Source: Candidatus Parcubacteria bacterium (lineage in GTDB: Bacteria; Patescibacteriota; Saccharimonadia; Saccharimonadales; Saccharimonadaceae). From it: a stretch of 24,933 nt of DNA. Below the pieces are notes generated by a model. The model worked only from the letters and a program-made list of their open reading frames with translations, made no database searches and was not told the origin of the DNA. The DNA lies in assembly GCA_023391075.1 (NCBI GenBank), contig JAEWBQ010000009.1, forward strand, positions 1 through 24,933, given 5' to 3'. The position numbers were made by a program, and so were the translations under genes. Shown here one piece after another: positions 1 through 5,998 of this stretch; position 1 is the stretch's first letter, and every line of letters begins with the position of its first letter.

Positions 1-577
1 GTTGCTGATTATTCGTCCGACAGTACCAGGCATTAATTGTCGCATGTCCAAGAAGTAATGCTTGAAGGGCTCGGCGGTTGCCGTCCATCACCATAGGGCC
101 ACCTTCTTTTTCTACAGCAATAATGGGATAGGCGTCTTGATCGTAACTCTTACTGAAACTCTGGACTGCTTCCACTTGATGAGCATGCTCCTCTGGGTTC
201 AGCATAAGTTGCCCTTGGATTGCAGATAGCTGCAACTGGTCGCTTTGTAAACCGCTAAGGGCATCAAGTTGCGTGAGCTTAGAAGAAAGTTGAATACCCC
301 TCACTGGGATTTCCATTTGCGACCAACTATAGTTCTCCGCCGTTAAAAAATGTACGATCGGCTTGAGCATAGTCCCACCCATAAAACCTTCAATGACATT
401 CCAGAAAGTATGTTCATCCATTTTATCGAGCCACGATCGAACATCCAGATTCACATCCTGCGTACCACCCAGAAGCTGCTTGTTTATCTCTTTCTCCAGT
501 AGTTCAACAGCAATCTGTCGCCGTGTTGGGTCATATAGGTGATCCGGGTAGATACGATGTTCTGCATGATTTTCCAT
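1..577 (-). CDS. ParB-like domain protein (3' part missing)
   Basis: An open frame runs from an ATG at 577 down to the window start with no stop (192 codons visible), so the C-terminus lies outside. I see a ParB/Srx-like signature near residues 150-185: a YPIIAVEKEG strand, then DGNRRALQAL at 165-174 and a strand ending INAWY. In ParB-type domains the GNRR segment binds nucleotide, often next to DNA. The N-terminal 140 residues are not recognised; they contain a Q/L-rich helical stretch around 95-125. There is no membrane segment. The start is supported by a TATAAT six bases upstream of the ATG. The gene is divergent from the methyltransferase at 686, and copy A of an intergenic repeat lies between them. 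Base composition is more AT-rich than most of the window, so it may be accessory. It could belong to a restriction, plasmid-like or DNA-modification system; its real partner lies to the left, out of view. Confidence 0.6.
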   Translation of the reverse strand, partial: MENHAEHRIYPDHLYDPTRRQIAVELLEKEINKQLLGGTQDVNLDVRSWLDKMDEHTFWNVIEGFMGGTMLKPIVHFLTAENYSWSQMEIPVRGIQLSSKLTQLDALSGLQSDQLQLSAIQGQLMLNPEEHAHQVEAVQSFSKSYDQDAYPIIAVEKEGGPMVMDGNRRALQALLLGHATINAWYCRTNNQQ

Positions 578-583
578 AACCCC

Positions 584-589
584 ATTATA
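584..589 (-). promoter_or_regulatory. -10 box TATAAT, leaderless promoter of the ParB-like gene
   Basis: TATAAT on the minus strand is followed by six bases and then the ATG at 577, so transcription should begin at or next to the start codon. A candidate -35, TAGAAC, lies at 607-612 with a 17-bp spacer and falls inside repeat copy A. Confidence 0.65.
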
Positions 590-600
590 TTCCCGACCTT

Positions 601-662
601 AGTAAAGTTCTAATTTCCGCAATCATGCCGTACCAATTTTTGTTATACATAGAAACTATTTC
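601..662. repeat. Intergenic palindromic repeat, copy A (complete)
   Basis: Full-length copy of an element of about 60 bp. The left arm TAATTTC (611-617) and right arm GAAACTA (652-658) are inverted with one mismatch, around an imperfect inner dyad starting GTACCAA. The left half is about 83% identical to copy C and the right half about 82% to copy D, counted by eye. It sits between two divergent genes. Its outer parts supply the candidate -35 hexamers TAGAAC (leftward) and TAGAAA (rightward). Confidence 0.7.
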
Positions 663-673
663 ACCTCTTTTGG

Positions 674-679
674 TATGAT
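674..679 (+). promoter_or_regulatory. -10 box TATGAT, leaderless promoter of the methyltransferase
   Basis: TATGAT is followed by six bases and the ATG at 686. A candidate -35 TAGAAA lies at 650-655, with an 18-bp spacer, in the right arm of repeat copy A. No Shine-Dalgarno is present. Confidence 0.6.
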
Positions 680-685
680 GAGCGT

Positions 686-1243
686 ATGCCGCAAATACTC
701 GCGTACATCATTCTGCTTACCTACGCTATCTTCCAAGAGCTATTTTTAAGAGACAAGTCCGCCAGATCCTTTCGCCGTACATCTAAACTTGATCTAACAA
801 CCGTATGGTATGTAGCAGCGATTGTCATAAGCCTCATAGCTGCTCCGATTCTCAATAGCCTTCACATACTCTCGGTCCCGACTATCGTAGCTTATCTTGG
901 GCTCGTAATTATGATACTCGGGATCGTGCTCCGTGCGGCAGCCATGGTAAAGCTTGGGCAATCCTACACACGTGCGCTCACTGTGACAAAAAACCAAGTC
1001 CTCGTCACTACAGGGCTGTATAAGTACATTCGCCATCCCGGCTATAGCGGCACCCTGTTTGCGGGAATTGGCTTTGCCATAGCTCAAGGCAACCTGCTGA
1101 TTGTAATGTTCGTTATCATCCTCATGTCGAGCGTATATATCATTCGTATCCGCCAGGAAGAAGAAATACTCAGCAGGGCATTCGGCAAACAATACGATGC
1201 ATACGCCAAGCATACCAAACGTATCGTCCCCTTCGTGCTCTAA
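686..1243 (+). CDS. ICMT/PEMT-family membrane methyltransferase
   Basis: A 185-residue integral membrane protein of the isoprenylcysteine carboxyl methyltransferase / phospholipid methyltransferase family, which uses S-adenosylmethionine to methylate lipid-like or prenylated substrates at the membrane. Hydrophobic segments lie at about 3-20, 40-57, 66-86 and 125-152. The family signature is clear: GLYKYIRHPGYSG at 110-122 (the R-H-P cofactor motif) and, near the C-terminus, RQEEEILSRAFG followed by YDAYAKHTKRIVPF (the E-E then Y-x-x-Y pattern). Length is typical for bacterial members. The start is set by the -10 box six bases upstream. It ends convergently toward the kinase at 1320-1817, with repeat copy B in the gap. 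The substrate cannot be deduced; the cardiolipin-synthase-like gene at 1932 hints at phospholipid head-group chemistry, but that is inference. Confidence 0.85.
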   Translation: MPQILAYIILLTYAIFQELFLRDKSARSFRRTSKLDLTTVWYVAAIVISLIAAPILNSLHILSVPTIVAYLGLVIMILGIVLRAAAMVKLGQSYTRALTVTKNQVLVTTGLYKYIRHPGYSGTLFAGIGFAIAQGNLLIVMFVIILMSSVYIIRIRQEEEILSRAFGKQYDAYAKHTKRIVPFVL

Positions 1244-1258
1244 CCTGTCAACAAATTA

Positions 1259-1320
1259 GAAAAGTTCTAATTTCAGCTATCACGCCGTACCATTTTTTAT
1301 GGTACGTAGAAATTATTTTT
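1259..1320. repeat. Intergenic palindromic repeat, copy B (complete, perfect hairpin)
   Basis: The most regular copy. Outer arms TAATTTC (1269-1275) and GAAATTA (1310-1316) are perfect inverted repeats. Inside is a perfect 8-bp hairpin, CGTACCAT (1287-1294) / ATGGTACG (1300-1307), with a five-T loop. It lies between two converging genes and touches the stop codon of the kinase. It could act as a bidirectional terminator. I find no -10 box at the right distance on either side, unlike copies A, C and D. Confidence 0.7.
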
Positions 1321-1817
1321 TATCGAAATCTTTCGTTCAAATATTTATCGATGTCTCTATAACTCCTGAATATAATTATATTCTTCCCTTGTGATCGCGC
1401 CGATTGAAAAGCTCGCCTTTTACGAGGCGGGAATTTAACGAGAGTATAGGGAATAAAGTACCGTAAGTTTAAATCCAAGCTTTCGCTTCCCTTTCGGCTC
1501 TCCTTTTGCGCACGAAGCCTAACGTATCGCATGATGTGATTTATTAACGTAACAAATCTATTAAAATCAAATATGTAAATCCTATCGGCCTGCTCAATGC
1601 GATAGCTAGCATCTTTCGTAAACGCATTTCCTTCGATTATCCAGTCTGGCTCTGAGGCTAAGTTCTTAATGTAATCACCGATACTTCGTCGATCATTTCG
1701 CCCGATGCTCTCCATAATCCTATCAAGATGCACAACAGGCAAACGTTCCATTTGAGCAAGCTTTTCAGCAAAGCTACTCTTCCCGCTCGCCGTATCACCA
1801 AAAATCATTATTCTCAT
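1320..1817 (-). CDS. Small P-loop kinase, adenylate-kinase/FlaR-like
   Basis: A 165-residue nucleotide-binding protein. The N-terminal MRIMIFGDTASGKSS is a Walker A loop (G7 to K13-S14), followed by HLDRIM. PDWIIEGNAF near residues 58-66 and ADRIYIFDFNRF near 77-88 match the WIxEGN / ADxxIFLD pattern of the adenylate-kinase-like 'topology modulation' (FlaR-type) P-loop proteins. The C-terminus is basic (PPRKRRAF, then RSYRDIDKYL), like the nucleotide lid and end of that family. These proteins probably phosphorylate a small molecule; the substrate is unknown. The gene is AT-rich relative to the window. A second ATG three codons downstream could also be the start. It is divergent from the PLD gene at 1932. 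Confidence 0.75.
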   Translation of the reverse strand: MRIMIFGDTASGKSSFAEKLAQMERLPVVHLDRIMESIGRNDRRSIGDYIKNLASEPDWIIEGNAFTKDASYRIEQADRIYIFDFNRFVTLINHIMRYVRLRAQKESRKGSESLDLNLRYFIPYTLVKFPPRKRRAFQSARSQGKNIIIFRSYRDIDKYLNERFR

Positions 1818-1825
1818 TAGGTATC

Positions 1826-1831
1826 AGTATG
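1826..1831 (-). promoter_or_regulatory. -10 box CATACT upstream of the P-loop kinase
   Basis: CATACT on the minus strand lies eight bases before the ATG at 1817. At a 17-bp spacer upstream is TAGAGC (1849-1854), inside repeat copy C. This is the same arrangement as the leftward promoter in copy A. Confidence 0.5.
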
Positions 1832-1842
1832 CCACGAACGAC

Positions 1843-1889
1843 AGTAAAGCTCTAATTTCAGCTGTCACGCCATACCAAATATGGCACAC
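1843..1889. repeat. Intergenic repeat, copy C (left half)
   Basis: Shares AGTAAAG, then CTCTAATTTCAGC and CGCCATACCAA with copies A and B, but the right arm (GAAATTA) is missing. It stands between the divergent kinase and PLD genes and carries the candidate -35 of the kinase. Confidence 0.6.
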
Positions 1890-1890
1890 T

Positions 1891-1915
1891 CTCGGCTTTA
1901 TGGCCGAGTTTTCTT
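1891..1915 (+). terminator. Hairpin with T-run just before the PLD gene promoter
   Basis: CTCGGC (1891-1896) pairs with GCCGAG (1903-1908) across a six-base loop and is followed by TTTTCTT. It looks like a weak rho-independent terminator on the plus strand, yet no plus-strand gene lies upstream. It may end a short transcript from copy C, or it may affect the promoter at 1917. Confidence 0.4.
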
Positions 1916-1916
1916 G

Positions 1917-1922
1917 TATAAT
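1917..1922 (+). promoter_or_regulatory. -10 box TATAAT of the PLD gene
   Basis: TATAAT is followed by nine bases and the ATG at 1932, giving an expected 5' leader of only a few bases. This fixes the start at 1932 and not at the in-frame ATG at 1881, which lies upstream of the promoter. Confidence 0.65.
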
Positions 1923-1931
1923 AGCGACACT

Positions 1932-3101
1932 ATGCCACTCCTAAACCGCCTCAGGCTCAAGACGCGCGCCTATAAGAAATTTATAGAAGATTACGTCGAC
2001 TCGCCAATTCGCTCGAACAATACCGTGCAGATATTAACCAATGGTGACGAGATTTTCCCTGCGATGCTGGATGCTATTCGTTCAGCTCACCAGTCCATCG
2101 CGCTGCTGACGTACGTGTACTGGCGCGGCGACATCGCCACACAATTTGCCGAAGCGCTTGCCGAAAAAGCCAAGGCCGGTGTGTCTGTTGCTGTTATGAT
2201 GGATGCTTTCGGGAGCAGCAAAATCAACGCTGAACTTATCACTATGATGCAAGACGCTGGCGTTGAGTTTCGCTGGTTCCGGCCGGTAAAGTGGTATACG
2301 CTTCATAAGCTCAATAATCGTACACATCGGAAGATCTTGGTCGTTGACCAACGCGTTGGCTTTTTGGGTGGTGTTGGCATCGCTGATGAATGGACGGGTG
2401 ATGCACAGGACGTCAATCATTGGCGCGACACACACTTTCGGATCGAGGGACCGGCGGTCAGTGATTTGATTGCGAGCTTTAACGACAACTGGGTCGAAGG
2501 CGGTGGAGCTGCGCTTGATACGACATACCTAGGATCAACCAAGGCCGGTATTCAGACGGTACAAGTGACATCGAGCAAGGCAATGCCGGGTCGCACCCAT
2601 GCGGACAAACTCTTCATGTCGTTGATTCGATCGGCGCAGCAGAGCATTCATATTACAACGGCGTATTTCGCACCAAGCTCTCAGTTCTGTAACGCGCTGA
2701 TCGTCGCCCGCGCAACCGGCGTAAAGGTTACGATTTTGACAAACGGCCCTCACACAAATCATGCGATTACTCGAAAAGCAGGCCACCGCTACTATAAGCG
2801 GCTCTTGGCGGCGGGGATTGAGATTCACGAATACCAACAGACGCTGATTCATACAAAAGTCGTAACGATCGACGGACACTGGGCGTGCGTCGGGTCTATT
2901 AACTTCGATGATCGCTCATTCGTGCTTAATGACGAGATAAACCTTTCGATTACTGACCCTGATTTTGTCGCGAAGCTCGATACCCAGATGGCGAAAGATT
3001 TAGCAGTATCTAAGCGCATGGTGCTGTATAAATGGATAAAGCGGCCGTTAAATGACCGCTTCGTAGAGCTTGTCAGTAGCCTTTTTCGGCCACAGCTATA
3101 G
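1932..3101 (+). CDS. Cardiolipin synthase-like phospholipase D family protein
   Basis: A 389-residue protein with two PLD catalytic half-sites. The first HxKxxxxD motif is HRKILVVD (H132, K134, D139), followed by GFLGGVGIADEW; the second is HTKVVTID (H307, K309, D314), followed by GSINFDDRSF with a downstream NDEINL. This two-motif layout with GG/GS-x-N blocks is that of bacterial cardiolipin synthases, which join two phosphatidylglycerols, or PG and PE, at the inner membrane. There is no N-terminal transmembrane pair, as in the ClsB (YbhO)-type enzymes, so membrane contact would be peripheral; the N-terminus is basic. The start at 1932 is chosen from the -10 box. A short terminator-like hairpin follows. 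Another phosphatidyltransferase or nuclease activity of the superfamily is possible but less likely. Confidence 0.85.
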   Translation: MPLLNRLRLKTRAYKKFIEDYVDSPIRSNNTVQILTNGDEIFPAMLDAIRSAHQSIALLTYVYWRGDIATQFAEALAEKAKAGVSVAVMMDAFGSSKINAELITMMQDAGVEFRWFRPVKWYTLHKLNNRTHRKILVVDQRVGFLGGVGIADEWTGDAQDVNHWRDTHFRIEGPAVSDLIASFNDNWVEGGGAALDTTYLGSTKAGIQTVQVTSSKAMPGRTHADKLFMSLIRSAQQSIHITTAYFAPSSQFCNALIVARATGVKVTILTNGPHTNHAITRKAGHRYYKRLLAAGIEIHEYQQTLIHTKVVTIDGHWACVGSINFDDRSFVLNDEINLSITDPDFVAKLDTQMAKDLAVSKRMVLYKWIKRPLNDRFVELVSSLFRPQL

Positions 3102-3111
3102 GTACTTGGAG

Positions 3112-3141
3112 AGCTTGCCCGGCTTGCGGCGAGCTTATTTT
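3112..3141 (+). terminator. Terminator after the PLD gene
   Basis: GCTTGCC (3113-3119) pairs with GGCGAGC (3128-3134), with one G-T pair, across an eight-base loop. TTATTTT follows. It begins about ten bases after the stop codon. Confidence 0.6.
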
Positions 3142-3184
3142 AATCAGCCTCTCGTTCGCCGTTCGAGTACTTCGTATAAAACGC

Positions 3185-3220
3185 TGTATCAATTTTCGTT
3201 ACACATGGAAATTATTTTCT
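3185..3220. repeat. Intergenic repeat, copy D (right half)
   Basis: Matches the right half of copy A, from GTATCAATTTT through ACATGGAAATTATTTT. The six differences counted by eye over 33 positions are all transitions. It carries the -35 candidate TGGAAA (3206-3211) of the HAD gene. Confidence 0.6.
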
Positions 3221-3228
3221 AAACCTGT

Positions 3229-3234
3229 TATGCT
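3229..3234 (+). promoter_or_regulatory. -10 box TATGCT of the HAD phosphatase gene
   Basis: TATGCT lies nine bases before the ATG at 3244. TGGAAA at 3206-3211 sits exactly 17 bp upstream, inside repeat copy D. Confidence 0.6.
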
Positions 3235-3243
3235 TTACCTACT

Positions 3244-4122
3244 ATGAACGAAGGTGGGCAACCTATCTATAGACTTCCGCAGCTGGCGGTATTTGATATC
3301 GACGGTACGATTGCCATGGGCCACGGCGGCGAAATCTCAGACGAAGTTGTGCGGGGGTTCGAACACCTACGTGAACATGGCACCATTACCACCATCTCGA
3401 CGGGTCGTTCGTACGTCCGCATGAAAGAAGCACTTGGCGAGCATTTCGAGAATATCATCGACGACAAGGCACTCATTTCTGTCGAGCATGGTGCCAAGAT
3501 CGTCGACAAATGGGGCAAGGTGATCGTCGAATCCGAATTTAACGAAAAAGACATCGATAAACTGATCGAGTTCACCGGCCTCAATATCGATATGGTGCAG
3601 CTCCTCGCCTTTTATCCAGCCGACCTCAGCCGTAAAGCGCAGATTTGGTGCCCAGAGCCCAGCGATGTCGAGAAGACCCGAGAGCAGCGCGGCTACTATG
3701 CAGATGTTTACTCAGGATCTCTGATCGATGTGAAAGAGCATCTGAAAAAACAGCCTATCAGCAGCGTCACTATCAAGCTCAAAGGCTTTATCCATGTCGA
3801 AAACCTGAAGATTGAGTTTACCGGTGGCTCGATCAAGGCGGTGTTCCAAGACGGCGCACTCGAATACATGAAAAGTAAGGTCAGTAAGGCGCGCGCCATA
3901 TCGTATATGTGCAAGTACTTCGGTATTTATGAGCACAATATTCTCGTGGCGGGGAATGCCATGAACGATGTCGATATGCTCAACATGGAGACGAAATACC
4001 GCATCCTTGTCGGACCCGACAGCAAAGAGCGCGAGACAATCCTCGGCTACGTGTACGCTCCCGAGCTGCTCACCTACATGGACACCCCTCAAGATTTGGG
4101 CAGATTCCTCCAAAGCCTCTAG
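3244..4122 (+). CDS. HAD-superfamily phosphatase, Cof/type IIB-like
   Basis: A 292-residue cytosolic hydrolase. Motif I is FDIDGT (nucleophile D18, acid D20), motif II is ISTGRS near 51-56, the motif III lysine is probably K211 or K213 in KSKVSKARAI, and motif IV is GNAMNDVDML at 237-246. The long insert between motifs II and III (about 70-190) is an alpha/beta C2-type cap, as in Cof-like sugar-phosphate and phosphoglycolate phosphatases. The reaction is magnesium-dependent phosphate-ester hydrolysis; substrate unknown. It is followed by a 78-base gap and the pyrophosphohydrolase at 4201, which has its own promoter. Length is normal for the family. The start is supported by the promoter and by the position of motif I near the N-terminus. 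Confidence 0.85.
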   Translation: MNEGGQPIYRLPQLAVFDIDGTIAMGHGGEISDEVVRGFEHLREHGTITTISTGRSYVRMKEALGEHFENIIDDKALISVEHGAKIVDKWGKVIVESEFNEKDIDKLIEFTGLNIDMVQLLAFYPADLSRKAQIWCPEPSDVEKTREQRGYYADVYSGSLIDVKEHLKKQPISSVTIKLKGFIHVENLKIEFTGGSIKAVFQDGALEYMKSKVSKARAISYMCKYFGIYEHNILVAGNAMNDVDMLNMETKYRILVGPDSKERETILGYVYAPELLTYMDTPQDLGRFLQSL

Positions 4123-4188
4123 CGATATTCGATTTATACAGCGCTATCGCACTACCCGTGCCGTACCGGGAAACTAGTTTTCATCTGC

Positions 4189-4194
4189 TACTAT
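4189..4194 (+). promoter_or_regulatory. -10 box TACTAT, leaderless promoter of the MazG-like gene
   Basis: TACTAT lies six bases before the ATG at 4201. A GGGAAA stretch about 15 bp upstream recalls the GAAA-containing -35 candidates elsewhere in the window, but the spacing is short. Confidence 0.5.
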
Positions 4195-4200
4195 AAGGTC

Positions 4201-4590
4201 ATGCCAAAGTTCACGTTTACTAAACTAGTTCGGGACAAGATCGTTGATAAACAGATTGCCTCCGGAGCGAAGCCTTCCTTTAGGCGGCTGAATGCCAGCG
4301 AACATAAACAGGAGCTGGTCAACAAAATTATCGAGGAAGCGCGAGAAATCACTCAGGCTCCAGCCGAGGAAATCATCGCCGAGATTGCAGACGTCCAGCA
4401 AGCTCTGGATGACTTGATCGCGCTCCACGGCATAACGGCCGATGACATCAAACGCGCCCAGCAATCAAAAAACGACAAGAACGGCGCCTTCGCGCAGGGC
4501 TACTACATCGACTATGTCGAAGTTGACGAAGCCGATGAGTGGGCCGACTATTACCGCGCCAACCCTGATCGCTATCCAGAAATAAAGTAG
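4201..4590 (+). CDS. MazG-like nucleotide pyrophosphohydrolase
   Basis: A 129-residue all-helical protein. It starts with the KLVRDKI block (8-14) typical of small MazG/HisE-related pyrophosphohydrolases. The metal-binding EExxE pattern is E45-E46-x-x-E49 in IIEEAREI, and the matching ExxD is E61-x-x-D64 in AEIADVQQALDDL. Such enzymes hydrolyse NTPs or modified nucleotides to NMP and pyrophosphate, in a house-cleaning role. The tail after residue 90 (GAFAQGYYIDYVEVDE) also fits that group, where a G-x-F segment follows the helices. No signal or membrane segment. It has its own promoter and sits between the HAD phosphatase and an unknown gene. Confidence in the family is high; the actual nucleotide is unknown. 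Confidence 0.8.
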   Translation: MPKFTFTKLVRDKIVDKQIASGAKPSFRRLNASEHKQELVNKIIEEAREITQAPAEEIIAEIADVQQALDDLIALHGITADDIKRAQQSKNDKNGAFAQGYYIDYVEVDEADEWADYYRANPDRYPEIK

Positions 4591-4625
4591 CAATCAAGCT
4601 CGTTTACCACCAGGGCAACCTCTCG

Positions 4626-4631
4626 TATAAT
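4626..4631 (+). promoter_or_regulatory. -10 box TATAAT, leaderless promoter
   Basis: TATAAT is six bases before the ATG at 4638. TTTACC at 4603-4608 is a 17-bp-spaced -35 candidate, four of six matches to TTGACA. Confidence 0.65.
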
Positions 4632-4637
4632 GAAAGT

Positions 4638-5102
4638 ATGTCCTACGCAGTTGATTTTGAACACGTATCCGAGGTCGGCCTGGAAGCTTCGCCGGTCGCA
4701 CCCGCTCTCGCCGGACTTCGTGCCAATGAAGCGCGCTACTTCTATAATAAGTACCAGCACACCTTTACGACGCTGCCGGCAGCCGAAAGCCAGGATGTCG
4801 TTGCCTATGTCAGCAAGATTCTCAAAGTTGAGCGGGATATCGAAATAGCAGCCACGCCGCTCGAAACGGCCCGGTTTCGCGTCGATGATATCGAGTGGTC
4901 GTATGTGTTTTACGAGAACGGCCTGGTGGTGAACGTGCTCTACAGCGTAGACGCGGACCAAAAGCGGGCCGTCGGCTTCAAGCTTTCGGACGGCATGCCC
5001 ATTCCCGAAGAATTAGCCACGAAATTCAAGTTTGCGAAACAACAATCTCGATTGGCCGGCACCATCCGGGGGTCATTCTTTGTAATTAAGGGTGAGTACT
5101 AA
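4638..5102 (+). CDS. Unrecognised 154-aa soluble protein
   Basis: I do not recognise this protein. It has no signal peptide or membrane helix and is mixed alpha/beta in appearance. A segment near 78-110 alternates hydrophobic residues (IEWSYVFYENGLVVNVLYSV), which suggests two beta strands, and the C-terminus (TIRGSFFVIKGEY) looks like a closing strand. It has 28 or so charged residues in the first two thirds, spread evenly, with no cysteines, so there is no sign of metal or disulfide chemistry. The promoter six bases upstream makes the start secure. It is followed after 35 bases by another small unknown with its own promoter. Codon use matches the neighbours, so this looks like a real resident gene. 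Confidence 0.6.
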   Translation: MSYAVDFEHVSEVGLEASPVAPALAGLRANEARYFYNKYQHTFTTLPAAESQDVVAYVSKILKVERDIEIAATPLETARFRVDDIEWSYVFYENGLVVNVLYSVDADQKRAVGFKLSDGMPIPEELATKFKFAKQQSRLAGTIRGSFFVIKGEY

Positions 5103-5125
5103 TCTCGTCGCCTGACGGGCGGAGT

Positions 5126-5131
5126 CATTAT
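5126..5131 (+). promoter_or_regulatory. -10-like box CATTAT, leaderless promoter
   Basis: CATTAT lies six bases before the ATG at 5138, the spacing seen at other starts here. No convincing -35 is visible. Confidence 0.4.
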
Positions 5132-5137
5132 AGGTTC

Positions 5138-5392
5138 ATGTCATTTAACCATTACGCCAAAATCAAACGGATTCTCGCCAGCGAAACTCCCGACTGGGTA
5201 ATCCGTCGTATCGACGAGCCAACACGAGCAACGAATTTCAAAGGCGAGACGGTCGCGTTCGATCACTACTATCGAATTTATCGCGCCAGCGGCGAGCCGA
5301 TCAAATACTGCAGATTCCAGCAAATCGACCGTTTAGCCCAGATACTCGGCGTCCCCGTCGAACAGTTACCGATCATCGATGAGATTGCCTAA
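5138..5392 (+). CDS. Unrecognised 84-aa protein
   Basis: A small soluble protein rich in aromatic and basic residues. The N-terminal part (HYAKIKRILASETPDWVIRRID) is amphipathic; the middle (GETVAFDHYYRIYRASGEPIKYCRFQQID) looks like paired strands; the end (LAQILGVPVEQLPIIDEIA) resembles a short helix followed by an acidic tail. I cannot assign a family. No membrane segment and one cysteine. Evidence that it is real: a -10-like box at the standard spacing, an in-frame start and codon use like the neighbours. The 95-base gap after it holds only the promoter of the flavin operon. Confidence 0.5.
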   Translation: MSFNHYAKIKRILASETPDWVIRRIDEPTRATNFKGETVAFDHYYRIYRASGEPIKYCRFQQIDRLAQILGVPVEQLPIIDEIA

Positions 5393-5476
5393 ACATATGA
5401 GCAGACCCCTTGTCACCCCTCTATTCATCCCGCGAAAATTACCCTATATCCTCAGGAATACCACAGCTATATACGG

Positions 5477-5482
5477 TATAGT
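5477..5482 (+). promoter_or_regulatory. -10 box TATAGT, promoter of the flavin redox operon
   Basis: TATAGT is six bases before the ATG at 5489. CAGGAA or AGGAAT near 5453-5459 is the best -35 candidate, weak. No other promoter is seen before 8329, so the three genes are probably co-transcribed. Confidence 0.6.
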
Positions 5483-5488
5483 AACAAC

Positions 5489-5998
5489 ATGAACAATTCA
5501 CCTAGCACACCTAGGCGGCTTCACCCCGCAGTCGCCGGCCTCATCGTTATTGTCATGGTTGGCATGATCGGCGCTGCAGCGGCGGCCTTGAGCGGTCATT
5601 CAGACACCGCAACACCGATGGTCAGTACGACGACGCCAAGCACAACAACCACTCCGTCGACCACTACTCCGAGCAACTCGAACACCACATCGGCCTCGAG
5701 TAATTACAAAGACGGCTCATACACAGCCAGTGTCAATTACTTTACGCCAGACGGGCAGGAGCCTCTGACTGTCAATGTCACCCTTGCTGGCAATACGATC
5801 ACCAACAGCAGCGTCAACGCCAACACCATCTCGCGCGAAGGCCAACAGTATTTCGATCGATTCGATTCGTATTATAAGAGTCAAGTGGTCGGCCAAAAAG
5901 TCAGCGACGTTTCCCTGAACCGTGTCGCCGGCGCTTCACTAACGACCGAGGCATTCAACCAAGCGCTTCAGCAGATTATGCAGAATGCTGCCAGCTAA
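5489..5998 (+). CDS. Membrane-anchored FMN_bind domain protein
   Basis: A 169-residue protein with three parts. Residues 1-12 are basic, 13-34 form one hydrophobic anchor (VAGLIVIVMVGMIGAAAAAL), and 37-71 are a Thr/Ser/Pro linker that looks extracellular. Residues 73-169 form an FMN_bind domain beginning YKDGSYTASV. The C-terminal flavinylation site aligns as AGAS (147-150) followed by LTTEAFNQAL, where the family usually has S/T-G-A-T; the acceptor would then be Ser150, not Thr. By family knowledge, ApbE attaches FMN here through a phosphodiester bond and the protein relays electrons outside the membrane. It overlaps the ApbE gene by 14 bases, which supports the pairing. The positive-inside rule predicts that the FMN domain is outside. 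Confidence 0.85.
   Translation: MNNSPSTPRRLHPAVAGLIVIVMVGMIGAAAAALSGHSDTATPMVSTTTPSTTTTPSTTTPSNSNTTSASSNYKDGSYTASVNYFTPDGQEPLTVNVTLAGNTITNSSVNANTISREGQQYFDRFDSYYKSQVVGQKVSDVSLNRVAGASLTTEAFNQALQQIMQNAAS

Noticed and set aside
601..3220. Repeat copies as a CRISPR array
   Set aside because: Copies are far apart, imperfect, palindromic over their full length and separated by genes, with no regular spacers.
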